In this document: one piece after another, positions 1 to 11,717 of the stretch
How positions within the stretch are numbered: position 1 is the stretch's first letter
How the letters are laid out: every line of letters begins with the position of its first letter
Source: Balaenoptera acutorostrata
Lineage: Eukaryota > Chordata > Mammalia > Artiodactyla > Balaenopteridae
Direction of reading: 5' to 3'
Assembly: GCF_949987535.1 (NCBI RefSeq)
Contig: NW_026646025.1
Span: 1,922,001 to 1,986,000 of the forward strand
DNA length: 64,000 nt
The notes under the pieces: generated by a model
Databases searched by the model: none
The model's input: the letters and a program-made list of their open reading frames with translations, nothing else
Told to the model about the DNA's origin: nothing
Position numbers and translations under genes: made by a program

Positions 1-250
1 ATCACAATGTTCCATGACCGTGTCATCACAATGCTCCATGGCCCTTGTCATGACAATGCTCCAGAATTCTTCTCATCACAATGTTCCATGACCGTGTCAT
101 CACAATGCTCCATGGCGATTGTCATCACAATGCTCCAGAATTCTTGTCATCACAATGTTCCATGGCCGTGTCATCACAATGCTCCATGGCCCTTGTCATC
201 CTAATGCTCCAGAAATCTTGTCATTACTATATTCCATGAACGTGTCATCG
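1..250 (+). repeat. Family A: 3' end of a terminal module (T0), 74 bp trimer array
   Basis: This is the last part of an A block whose start lies outside the window. It is made of 25+25+24 bp trimers. GAATTC occurs at 64 and 138, and the next position in register (212) is the degenerate GAAATC, so the period is exactly 74 bp. The final monomer is degenerate (CATTACTATATTCCATGAAC) and runs into B at 251. The same ending precedes every B block. T0 keeps GATTGTCATC near 117 where most later copies read GATTGGCATC. No gene is seen. Confidence 0.95.
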
Positions 251-1046
251 CTGATTCTGTTCCTAAGTCATGCCCTGACAGTGTCCTCAGCTAAGGGCCT
301 GAGGCTAGGCCTCACTCAGGCCCTGTCGCTCTCCCTAAGTCAGGCTCTGGTGCTGTCCCTACCTGAAGCCCTGACACTGGTTCTAAATAAGGATCTGATA
401 CTCTCAGTAACTAAGGTTTTGACACTATGCTTAGGTCCTTTCCTGACACTCTCCCTAGACCATAACCTGAGCCTGTCCCTAGCAAATGTCGTGCCTCTTA
501 TGCTAACTACAGCCCTGCTGCTGTCCTTAACTAAGGGCCTAAAATTACTCTCGAGGCTGTGACCCTGTCCGTACCTAAGGCCTCGATGTTCGTCCTATTT
601 CAGGGCCTGACACTGTCCCTAACTAAGGCCCTGCGGCCGTCAATATCTAAAGTCCTGACACTATCCTGAGCTAATTTCTTGACCCATCTCTTACCAAGGT
701 CCTGAAACTGTCCCTAAGGAAGCCCTGATGCTGTCTCGAAGTGAGGCCTTGAGGCTGTCCCTAACAGAGGCCCTGATAATATCTTTAACATAGCCCCTGA
801 GGTTGATCCTACCGTGGCTCTTAGGCTGCTCCTAAGTCATGCCCTGACACTGTCTCTAGCTAAGGCCCTGACGCTAGGCCTCACTCAGGCCCTGTCCCAC
901 TCCCTAAGTCAGGCTCTGACGCTGTTCCTACCCGAAGCCCTGACACTCACTGCTCCTAAATTAGGTCCTGATGTGCTAAGTAACTAAGGTCTTGACACTA
1001 TCCCTAGGTCATTTCCTGACACTCTCCCTAGACCTTAACCTAACCT

Positions 1047-1080
1047 TCTCTTTAGCTACTGTCGAGATTAGCTAAAGAGA
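1047..1080. other. 12 bp perfect inverted repeat at the left edge of the B insert
   Basis: TCTCTTTAGCTA (1047-1058) and TAGCTAAAGAGA (1069-1080) are exact reverse complements around a 10 nt loop. The left arm lies in a mutated B monomer and the right arm in the first bases of the non-repetitive insert, so the hairpin spans the boundary. Immediately after it GAGATTCTTT is repeated directly (1077-1086 and 1092-1101). The same hairpin recurs at the same offset (+796) in each B block. It could form a DNA or RNA hairpin; no function is shown. Confidence 0.85.
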
Positions 1081-1263
1081 TTCTTTAGAACGAGATTCTT
1101 TCATCTTCTGAATATAGTTTTCTTCAAAACGTAGTTTTTATAGTGTTACTAACTTTAAACAAAATGTACTCAACTGCTGTGGAATCTTCCTTCATAGGAG
1201 CGTGCATGGTTCACTTCTGCATCTGCTTGTGGTGGTGTTCAGGTTGCTTTCAGCTGTAGATCC
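1064..1263. other. 200 bp non-repetitive insert in B1
   Basis: The B monomer pattern stops after TAGCTACTGTC and resumes at CCTTATGCTAGCTAA, as if the sequence had been placed inside one monomer. Elsewhere in B those two pieces are adjacent (for example around 480-510). The insert is AT-rich in its first half and shows no match to either monomer. It contains a 31-codon ATG frame (1164-1259). I see no convincing target-site duplication, terminal inverted repeat spanning the insert, or poly-A tail, so its origin (degenerate transposon, captured sequence or rearrangement filler) is undetermined. Confidence 0.85.
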
Positions 1264-2630
1264 CCTTATGCTAGCTAAATCACTGATTCTGTCCCTAAAT
1301 GAGGCCCTGAATTTAGGTGCGAGGGCGTGAACCTGTCCCTAACTGAGGCCTGGAGGCTCGTCCTAATGCAGGCCCTGACACTGTCCCTAACTAAGGCTCT
1401 GACACTACACCTAACTCAGTCACTGACACTGTACCTAACTAAGGCTCTGATGCTAGTCCTAACTTAGGCCCTGACACTGCCTCTAACTAAGGCCCTGCTG
1501 CCATCAATATCTGAACACCTGATATTATCCTGAGCTAATAGCCTGACCCATGTCTTACCAAGGTCCTGAAACTTTCCCAAAGTAAGCCCTGACGCTGTCC
1601 CTAAGTGAGGCCTTGAGGCTATCCCTAACGGAGGCCCTGATAATAGCTTTAACAAAGACCCTAATGCTGATCCTACAGAGGCCTTTATGCTGCTCCTAAG
1701 TCATGCCCGGATACTGTCCCTTACTCAGGCCCTAAAGATAGGCCTCACTTAGGCCCTGTTGCTGTACCTTAGTTAGGCTCTGATGCTGTCCATACATCAA
1801 GCCCTGGCACTGGTCCTGATTAAGGCGCTCACGCTGCTGCTAACTAAGGCCCTGATGCTCTCAATAACTAAGGTCTTCTCGTTATCCCTTGGTCATTTCC
1901 TTTCACTATCTCTGGCCTGGAACCTGACTCTGTCCCGAGATAATCTCCTGCATCTTATGCTAACTGAAACCCTAATGCTCTCCCGAACTAAGGCCCTGAC
2001 TACTCCTAACTAAGGACATGACACTGAATCTAACAAAGGCCCAGAATCTGTCCTTAATATAGGCCCTGATGCCAGCAATAACTAAAATCCTGACACTCTC
2101 CTGAGCTAATATCCTGACTCATTTCTAACCAAGGTCCTGACACTGTCCCGAAGAAAGCCCTGTCACTGTCTTTAAGTGAAGACCTGAGGCTGTCTGTAAC
2201 TCAGACCCTGAAGCTTTCCCTAACTGAGGCCTTGACGCTGTGACTAACTAGGGCTCCGGTCATGTCTTTACCTAGGAGCCTAAAGCTGATCCAACAAAGG
2301 CACTGATGCTGCTCCTAAGTCATTCCTTGACAGTGTCCCCAGCTAAGGGCCTGACATTAGGCCTTACTCAGGCCCTGTCACTCTCCCTAAGTCAGGCCCT
2401 CATGCTGTCCCTACCTGAAGCCCTAACACTGCTTCTGAATAAGTCCCTGAGAGTCTCGGTAACAAAGGTCTTCACACTATCCTTAGGTCATTTCCTGACA
2501 CGATTCCAAGCCTTTACCCTAACCCTGTCCCGAGCTAATGTCCTACCTCTTATGCTAACTAAAGACCTTATGCTGTGCCTAATTCAGGCACTGAATTTAG
2601 TCCCAAGGCCGCTAGACTGTCCCTAACTCG

Positions 2631-3003
2631 GCTCGATGCCCTTATCATCACAATGTTCCATGACCACTGTCATCACAATGCTCTACGCCCTTGTCATCAC
2701 AATGCTCCATAACCCCTGTCATCACAATGCTCCATGACCTTGGTCATCGCAATGCTACATGCCATTGTCATCACAATGCTCCATGCCCTTATCATCACAA
2801 GTCTCCATGACCCCTTTCATCACAAGTCTCCATGACGCTTGTCTAAAATGCTCCATGCCTGTGAAATCACAAAGCTCCATGCCCCCTGTCATCACAAGTC
2901 TCCATGACTCTTGTCATCACAATGCTCCATGGCCTTTGTCATCACAATGTTCCATGGCCCCTGTCATCACAGTGCTCCATGATACCTTTCATCGCAAATC
3001 TAG
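2631..3003 (+). repeat. A-block leader L1 (373 bp)
   Basis: These are divergent family A monomers that follow B directly; the switch occurs within GGCTCGATGCCC. Distinctive monomers include GTGAAATCACAAAGCTCC and several CATCACAAGTCTCC forms. The last ~85 bp are shared with the 3' ends of the internal modules. The leader is 373 bp after every complete B block. Confidence 0.93.
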
Positions 3004-5477
3004 ATGACCACTGTCATCACAATGCCCCATGACAGATGTCATCACAATTCGCCATGGTCCTTGTCATCACAATGCTCCATGAACCGTGTCATCACAAGGT
3101 TCCAGGACACTTGTCATCACAATGATCCAAGATCACATTCATCACAGTGCTCCATGAACCCTGTCATCTCAATGCTCCATAGCCTTTGTATTCACAATGC
3201 TCCATGGCCCCTGTAATCACAGTGCTCCATGACCCTTTTCATCACAATGCTCCAAGACCGCTCTCAACACAATGCCCCATGACGGCTGACATCACAAATC
3301 TCCATAGCCTCTCTTACCAAAAAGCTCCATGATCGTTGTCAGCAGAATGTTCCATGACACTTTTCGTCACAATACTGCATGACCACTGTAATCACAGAGT
3401 TCTCTGCCCATATCATCACAATGTTCCTTGTCACCTTTAATCACAATGCTCCATGCCCTTTCATCACAATGCTCCAGAAATCTTTTTCATCGCAATGTTC
3501 CTTGACTGTGTCATCACAATGCTCCAAGGCCTTTGTCATCACAATGCTCCAGAATTCTTCTCATCACATTGTTCTATGACCATGTCATCACAATGCTCCA
3601 TGGCCCTTTTCAGCACAATGCTCCAGAATTCCTGTCATCACAATGTTCCATGACCGTGTCATCACAATGCTCCATGGACCTTGTCATCACAATGCTCCAG
3701 AATTCTTGTCATCACAATGTTCCATGACCGTGTCATCACAATGCTCCATGGCCCTTGTCATCACAATGCTCCAAAATTCTTGTCATCACAATGTTCCATA
3801 CCGTGTCAGCACAATGCTCCATGGCCATTGTCATCACAATGCTCCAGAATTCTTGTCATCACAATGTTCCATGGCCGTGTCATCACAATGCTCCATGGCC
3901 CTTGTCAGCACAATGCTCCGGAATTCTTCTCATCACAATATTCCATGACCGTGTCATCACAATGCTCCATGGCCCTTGTCATCACAATGCTCCAGAATTC
4001 TTGTCATCACAATGTTCCATACCGTGTCAGCACAATGCTCCATGGCCATTGTCATCACAATGCTCCAGAATTCTTGTCATCACAATGTTCCATGGCCGTG
4101 TCATCACAATGCTCCATGGCCCTTGTCAGCACAATGCTCCAGAATTCTTCTCATCACAATGTTCCATGACCGTGTCATCACAATGCTCCATGGCCCTTGT
4201 CATCACAATGCTGCAGATTTCTTGTCATCACAATGTTCCATGACCGTGTCATCACTATGCTCCATGGCCCTTGTCATGACAATGCTCCAGAATTCTTGTC
4301 ATCACAATGTTCCATGACCATGTCATTACAATGGTCCATGGCCCTTGTCAGCACAATGCTCCAGAATTCTTGTCATCACAATGTTCCATGACTGTGTCAT
4401 CACAATGCTACCTGACCCTGGTCATCACAGTTCTCCATGACCTTTGTCATCACAATGCTCTATGTCGCTTTTCATCACAATTCTCAATGACCACTTTAAT
4501 CACTATGCTCGCTGACCATTTTCATCATATTTCTCTAGTGTCATTACAATACCCCATGGCCCCTTTCTTCACAATGCTCCATGATGCCTGTCATCACAAT
4601 GCTCCATGGCTTTTGTTATCACAATGCTCCAGGACCAGTTTCATCACAGTTCTCCATCCCCTTTGTCATCATGGTGCACAATGAAACCTTTCATTAAAAT
4701 GCTCCATGACACTAGTCATCACAATAATCCATGGCCTTTATCGTCACAATGCTCCTATGCACTTTTCATCACGATGTTCCATGAATACTTTCATCACATT
4801 GCTCCATGACCATTGTCATCACAATAGTCCATACCCTTGTCAACACAATGCTGCATAATCCCTGTCATCACAATTCACCATGACAGCTGTCATCACAATA
4901 ATCCAGGACAATTTTCATCACAGTGCTTCATGCCCCCAGTCATCACAGTGCTCCATGATACCTTTCATCACAATTCCTAGATGACGAATGTCACACAATG
5001 CCCCATGACACTTGTCATCACAATTCGCTATGACCCTTGTCATCACAATACTCGATGTACCGTGTCATCACAGTGTTCCAGGACACATGTCATCACAATG
5101 ATCCATGTCTACTTCCATCACCATGCTCCAATAGCCCTGTCATCACAATTCTCCATGGCCCCTGTTATCATATTGCTCCATGATCTCTTTCATCACAATG
5201 CTCCATGACCACTGTCATCACCATGCCTCATAACGGCTCTCATCTCAATGCTCCATGGCCCATTTCATCACAATGCTCCATGAACCCTGTCATCACAATG
5301 CTCCATGCCCTTGTCATCAAAATACTCCAGAACTCTTGTCATCATAATGCTCCATGCCAATGTCATCAAAATGCCCCATGACACTTGTCATCACAATGCT
5401 CCATGGCCTTTGTCATCACAATGTTCCATGGCCCCTGTCATCACAGTGCTCCATGATACCTTTCATCGCAAATCTAG
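3004..5477 (+). repeat. Internal A module M1a (2,474 bp)
   Basis: Order: a divergent A segment (about 3004-3460), a 74 bp trimer array (about 3460-4400), then a divergent 3' segment (about 4400-5477) with odd monomers such as CATCATATTTCTCTAGTG. Relative to the module starting at 7977, the 3' segment lacks two monomers (about 50 bp) near 5300. The only open frames are short ones created by the repeat. Confidence 0.9.
3460..4400 (+). repeat. 74 bp trimer array with regular GAATTC sites
   Basis: Each trimer is a monomer ending CCATGGCCCTT, one containing CCAGAATTCTT and one of the GTTCCATGACCGT type. GAATTC starts at 3552, 3626, 3700, 3847, 3921, 3995, 4068, 4142, 4290 and 4364. Spacings are 74 bp, or 73 bp where ATGACCGTG has become ATACCGTG. 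The two in-register gaps near 3774 and 4216 are point-mutated sites. Confidence 0.95.
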
Positions 5478-7976
5478 ATGACCACTGTCATCACAATGCC
5501 CCATGACAGATGTCATCACAATTCGCCATGGTCCTTGTCATCACAATGCTCCATGAACCGTGTCATCACAAGGTTCCAGGACACTTGTCATCACAATGAT
5601 CCAAGATCACATTCATCACAGTGCTCCAAGAAACCTGTCATCTCAATTCTCCATAGCCTTTGTATTCACAATGCTCCATGGCCCCTGTAATCACAGTGCT
5701 CCATGACCCTTTTCATCACAATGCTCCAAGACCGCTCTCAACACAATGCCCCATGACGGCTGACATCACAAATCTCCATAGCCTCTCTTACCAAAAAGCT
5801 ACATGAACCCTGTCAGCAGAAAGTTCCATGACACTTTTCGTCACAATACTGCATGACCACTGTCATCACAGAGTTCTCTGCCCATATCATCACAATGTTC
5901 CTTGTCACCTTTAATCACAATGCTCCATGCCCTTTCATCACAATGCTCCAGAAATCTTTTTCATCGCAATGTTCCTTGACTGTGTCATCACAATGCTCCA
6001 AGGCCCTTGTCATCACAATGCTCCAGAATTCTTCTCATCACATTGTTCCATGACCGTGTCATCACAATGCTCCATGGCCCTTTTCATCACAATGCTCCAG
6101 AATTCTTGTCATCACAATGTTCCATACCGTGTCAGCCCAATGCTCCATGGCCATTGTCATCACAATGCTCCAGAATTCTTGTCATCACAATGTTCCATGG
6201 CGGTGTCATCACAATGCTCCATGGCCATTGTCAGCACAATGCTCCCGAATTCTTCTCATCACAATATTCCATGACCATGTCATCACAATGCTCCATGGCC
6301 CTTGTCATCACAATGCTCCAGAATTCTTGTCATCACAATGTTCCATGACCGTGTCATCACAATGCTCCATGGCCCTTGTCATGACAATGCTCCAGAATTC
6401 TTCTCATCACAATGTTCCATGACCGTGTCAACACAATGCTCCATGGCCACTGTCATCACAATGCTCCAGAATTCTTGTCATCACAATGTTCCATGACCGT
6501 GTCATCACAATGCTCCATGGCCCTTGTCATGACAATGCTCCAGAATTCTTCTCATCACAATGTTCCATGGCCGTGTCATCACAATGCTCCATGGCCCTTG
6601 TCAGCACAATGTTCCATGACACTTTTTGTCACAATACTCCATGACCACTGTCATCACAGTGTTCTCTGCCCATATCATCACAATGTTCCTTGTCACCTTT
6701 AATCACAATGCTCCATGCCCTTTCATCACAATGCTCCAGAAATCTTGTCATCGCAATGTTCCTTGACCATGTCATCACAATGCTCCATGAACCTTGTCAT
6801 CACAATGATCCAGAATTCTTCTCATCACAATGTTCCATGACCGTGTCATCACAATGCTACATGACCCTGGTCATCACAGTTCTCCATGACCTTTGTCATC
6901 ACAATGCTCTATATCGCTTTTCATCACAATTCTCAATGACCACTTTAATCACTATGCTCGCTGACCATTTTCATCATATTTCTCTAGTATCATTACAATA
7001 CCCCATGGCCCCTTTCTTCACAATGCTCCATGATGCCTGTCATCACAATGCTCCATGGCTTTTGTTATCACAATGCTCCACGACCAGTTTCATCACAATT
7101 CTCCATCCCCTTTGTCATCATGGTGCACAATGAAACCTTTCATTAAAATGCTCCATGACACTAGTCATCACAATACTCCATGGCCTTTATGGTCACAATG
7201 CTCCCATGCACTTTTCATCACGATGTTCCATGAATACTTTCATCACATTGCTCCATGACCATTGTCATCACAATAATCCATACCCTTGTCAACACAATGC
7301 TGCATAATCCCTGTCATCACAATTCTCCATGACTGCTGTCATCACAATAATCCAGGACAATTTTCATTAGAGTGCTTCATGCCCCCAGTCATCACAGTGC
7401 TCCATGATACCTTTCATCACAATTCTTAGATGATCAATGTCATCACAATGCCCCATGACACTTGTCATCACAATTCGGTATGACCCTTGTCATCACAGTA
7501 CTCGATGAACCGTGTCATCACAGTGTTCCAGGACACATGTCATCACAATGATCCATGTCTACTTCCATCACAATGCTCCAATACCCCTGTCATCACAATG
7601 CTCCATGGCCCCTCTTATCATATTGCTCCATGATCACTTTCATCACAATGCTCCATGACCACTGTCATCACCATGCCTCATAACGGCTCTCATCTCAATG
7701 CTCCATGGCCCCTTTCATCACAATGCTCCATGAACCCTGTCATCACAATGTACCCTGCCCTTTTCATCACAAAGCTCCGTGGGCCCTGTCATCACAATGC
7801 TCCATGCCCTTGTCATCAACATGCTCCAGAACTCTTGTCATCATAATGCTCCATGCCAATGTCATCAAAATGCCCCATGACTCTTGTCATCACAATGCTC
7901 CATTGCCTTTGTCATCACAATGTTCCATGGCCCCTGTCCTCACAGTGCTCCATGATACCTTTCATCGCAAATCTAG
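5478..7976 (+). repeat. Internal A module M1b (2,499 bp)
   Basis: Same order as the preceding module, with the trimer array from about 5930 to 6850. The array is interrupted at about 6610-6735 by monomers normally found upstream of arrays (CACTTTTTGTCAC, then TTCTCTGCCCATATC). The same interruption occurs at about 60225-60345, which marks these two modules as related. The 3' segment runs from about 6850 to 7976. Confidence 0.88.
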
Positions 7977-9932
7977 ATGACCACTGTCATCACAATGCCC
8001 CATGACAGATGTCATCACAATTTGCCATGGTCCTTGTCATCACAATGCTCCATGAACCGTGTCATCACAAGGTTCCAGGACACTTGTCATCACAATGATC
8101 CAAGATCACATTCATCACAGTGCTCCATGAAACCTGTCATCTCAATGCTCCATAGCCTTTGTATTCACAATGCTCCATGGCCCCTGTAATCACAGTGCTC
8201 CATGACCCTTTTCATCACAATGCTCCAAGACCGCTCTCAACACAATGCCCCATGACGCCTGACATCACAAATCTCCATAGCCTCTCTTACCAAAAAGCTC
8301 CATGATCCCTGTCAGCAGAATGTTCCATGAAACTTTTCGTCACAATACTGCATGACCACTGTCATCACAGAGTTCTCTGCCCATATCATCACAATGTGCC
8401 TTGTCACCTTTAATCACAATTCTCCATGCCCTTTCATCACAATGCTCCAGAAATCTTTTTCATCGCAATGTTCCTTGACTGTGTCATCACAATGCTCTAT
8501 GGCCCTTGTCATCACAATGCTCCGGAATTCTTCTGATCACTGTTCCATAACCGAGTCATCACAATGCTCCATGGCCCTTTTCAGCACAATGCTCCAGAAT
8601 TCCTGTCATCACAATGTTCCATGACCGTGTCATCTCAGTGCTCCATGGCCCTTGTCATCACAATGCTGCAGAATTCTTGTCATCACAATGTTCCATGACC
8701 GTGTCATCACAATGCTCCATGGCCCTTGTCATGACAATGATCCAGAATTCTTGTCATCACAATGTTCCATGACCATGTCATTACAATGGTCCATGGCCCT
8801 TGTCAGCACAATGCTCCAGAATTCTTGTCATCACAATGTTCCATGACTGTGTCATCACCATGCTACCTGACCCTGGTCATCACAGTTCTCCATGACCTTT
8901 GTCATCACAATGCTCTATGTCGCTTTTCATCACAATTCTCAATGACCACTTTAATCACTATGCTCGCTGACCATTTTCATCATATTTCTCTAGTGTCATT
9001 ACAATACCCCATGGCCCCTTTCTTCACAATGCTCCATGATGCCTGTCATCACAATGCTCCATGGCTTTTGTTATCACAATGCTCCAGGACCAGTTTCATC
9101 ACAATTCTCCATCCCCTTTGTCATCATGGTGCACAATGAAACCTTTCATTAAAATGCTCCATGACACTAGTCATCACAATACTCCATGGCCTTTATCGTC
9201 ACAATGCTCCTATGCACTTTTCATCACGATGTTCCATGAAGACTTTCATCACATTGCTCCATGACCATTGTCATCACAATAGTCCATACCCTTGTCAACA
9301 CAATGCTGCATAATCCCTGTCATCACAATTCTCCATGACAGCTGTCATCACAATAATCCAGGACAATTTTCATCACAGTGCTTCATGCCCCCAGTCATCA
9401 CAGTGCTCCATGATACCTTTCATCACAATTCCTAGATGACGAATGTCACACAATGCCCCATGACACTTGTCATCACAATTCGCTATGACCCTTGTCATCA
9501 CAATACTCGATATACCGTGTCATCACAGTGTTCCAGGACACATGTCATCACAATGATCCATGTCTACTTCCATCACCATGCTCCAATAGTCCTGTCATCA
9601 CAATGCTCCATGGCCCCTGTTATCATATTGCTCCATGATCTCTTTCATCACAATGCTCCATGACCACTGTCATCACCATGCCTCATAACGGCTCTCATCT
9701 CAATGCTCCATGGCCCCTTTCATCACAATGCTCCATGAACCCTGTCATCACAATGCTCCATGCCCTTGTCATCAAAATACTCCAGAACTCTTGTCATCAT
9801 AATGCTCCATGCCAATGTCATCAAAATGCCCCATGACACTTGTCATCACAATGCTCCATGGCCTTTGTCATCACAATGTTCCATGGCCCCTGTCATCACA
9901 GTGCTCCATGATACCTTTCATCGCAAATCTAG
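7977..9932 (+). repeat. Internal A module M1c (1,956 bp)
   Basis: A divergent A segment is followed by a short trimer array (about 8430-8850) and a divergent 3' segment. The array carries a local deletion near 8533 (TTCTGATCACTGTTCC) that breaks the monomer register. The 3' segment lacks two monomers near 9760 and so resembles that of the module at 3004. Confidence 0.88.
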
Positions 9933-11717
9933 ATGACCACTGTCATCACAATGCCCCATGACAGATGTCATCACAATTCGCCATGGTCCTTGTCATCACA
10001 ATGCTCCATGAACCGTGTCATCACAAGGTTCCAGGACACTTGTCATCACAATGATCCAAGATCACATTCATCACAGTGCTCCATGAACCCTGTCATCTCA
10101 ATGCTCCATAGCCTTTGTATTCACAATGCTCCATGGGCCCTGTAATCACAGTGCTCCATGACCCTTTTCATCACAATGCTCCAAGACCACTCTCAACACA
10201 ATGCCCCATGACGCCTGACATCACAAATCTCCATAGCCTCTGTTACCAAAAAGCTCCATGATCGCTGTCAGCAGAATGTTCCATGACACTTTTCGTCACA
10301 ATACTGCAAGACCACTGTCATCACAGAGTTGTCTGCCCATATCATCACAATGTTCCTTGTCACCTTTAATCACAATGCTCCATACCCTTTCACCACAATG
10401 CTCCAGAAATCTTGTCATCGCATTGTTCCTTGACCGTGTCATCACAATTCTCCATAAAACTTGTCATCACAATTCTCCAGAATTCTTGTCATCACAATGT
10501 TCCATGACCATGTCATCACAATGGTCCATGGCCCTTGTCAGCACATTGCTCGAGAATTCCTGTCATCACAATGTTCCATGACCGTGTCATCACAATGTTA
10601 CATGACCCTGGTCATCACAGTTCTCCATGACCTTTGTCATCACAATGCTCTATGTCGCTTTTCATCACAATTCTCAATGACCACTTTAATCACTCTGCTC
10701 GCTGACCATTTTCATCATATTTCTCTAGTGTCATTACAATACCCCATGGCCCCTTTCTTCACAATGCTCCATGATGCCTGTCATCACAATGCTCCATGGC
10801 TTTTGTTATCACAATGCTCCCGGACCAGTTTCATCACAATTCTCCATCCCCTTTGTCATCATGGTGCACAATGAAACCTTTCATTAAAATGCTCCATGAC
10901 ACTAGTCATCACAATACTCCATGGCCTTTATCGTCACAATGCTCCCATGCACTTTTCATCACGATGTTCCATGAATACTTTCATCACATTACTCCATGAC
11001 CATTGTCATCACAATAATCCATACCCTTGTCAACACAATGCTGCATAATCCCTGTCATCACAATTCTCCATGACTGCTGTCATCACAATAATCCAGGACA
11101 ATTTTCATTAGAGTGCTTCATGCCCCCAGTCATCACAGTGCTCCATGATACCTTTCATCACAATTCTTAGATGATCAATGTCATCACAATGCCCCATGAC
11201 ACTTGTCATCACAATTCGGTATGACCCTTGTCATCACAGTACTCGATGAACCGTGTCATCACAGTGTTCCAGGACACATGTCATCACAATGATCCATGTC
11301 TACTTCCATCACAATGCTCCAATACCCCTGTCATCACAATGCTCCATGGCCCCTCTTATCATATTGCTCCATGATCACTTTCATCACAATGCTCCATGAC
11401 CACTGTCATCACCATGCCTCATAACGGCTCTCATCTCAATGCTCCATGGCCCCTTTCATCACAATGCTCCATGAACCCTGTCATCACAATGTACCCTGCC
11501 CTTTTCATCACAAAGCTCCGTGGGCCCTGTCATCACAATGCTCCATGCCCTTGTCATCAAAATGCTCCAGAACTCTTGTCATCATAATGCTCCATGCCAA
11601 TGTCATCAAAATGCCCCATGACTCTTGTCATCACAATGCTCCATTGCCTTTGTCATCACAATGTTCCATGGCCCCTGTCATCACAGTGCTCCATGATACC
11701 TTTCATCGCAAATCTAG
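9933..11717 (+). repeat. Internal A module M1d (1,785 bp)
   Basis: This has the shortest trimer array in the window: only two GAATTC sites (10480 and 10554, 74 bp apart) between about 10390 and 10590. The 3' segment (about 10590-11717) includes the two monomers missing in the modules at 3004 and 7977. The length differences among the four modules of this A block come from trimer number and from gain or loss of 24-25 bp monomers. Confidence 0.88.

Larger units (their letters stand above)
251..2630 (+). repeat. Family B block 1 (complete, 2,380 bp)
   Basis: This is an array of 24 bp monomers with core CTGTCCCTAACTAAGGCC and many single-base and small-indel variants. A longer period is also visible: the phrase CCTAAGTCAT recurs at 262, 831, 1695 and 2314, dividing the block into four super-repeats (about 251-819, 820-1683, 1684-2302, 2303-2630). 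The second contains a 200 bp non-repetitive insert and the fourth is truncated where family A begins. The unit is 24 bp, so one frame reads a Leu/Thr-rich octapeptide (ALTLSLTK-like) for stretches, but stops interrupt it. A private variant is G at 350, where the other copies have A. No gene is supported. Confidence 0.97.

Noticed and set aside
1141..1220. tRNA-derived SINE promoter in the insert (GTTCACTTC resembling a B box)
   Set aside because: It has one mismatch at a key position, no acceptable A box upstream at the right spacing, and no poly-A tail.
1053..1280. Target-site duplication around the 200 bp insert (TAGCTA at 1053, 1069 and 1272)
   Set aside because: TAGCTA is self-complementary and arises from ordinary B sequence (CTAGCTAA). 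The copies do not flank the insert symmetrically.
2306..2626. 106-codon Leu/Thr-rich frame in B, repeated in each block, and the 76-codon frame at 1783-2013
   Set aside because: The 24 bp unit is eight codons, so the frame is kept automatically. There is no recognisable domain, and the frames end at ordinary variant monomers.
3681..4243. Overlapping 162-codon frames in A (3681-4169 and 3755-4243) rich in HHNAPEFLSSQCSM-type repeats
   Set aside because: The A monomer is open in all three forward frames except where CCATGA puts TGA in frame. The 74 bp trimer shifts frame by two bases per turn, so one protein cycles through all three translations of the same DNA. This is a repeat artefact, as are the other short frames in A.
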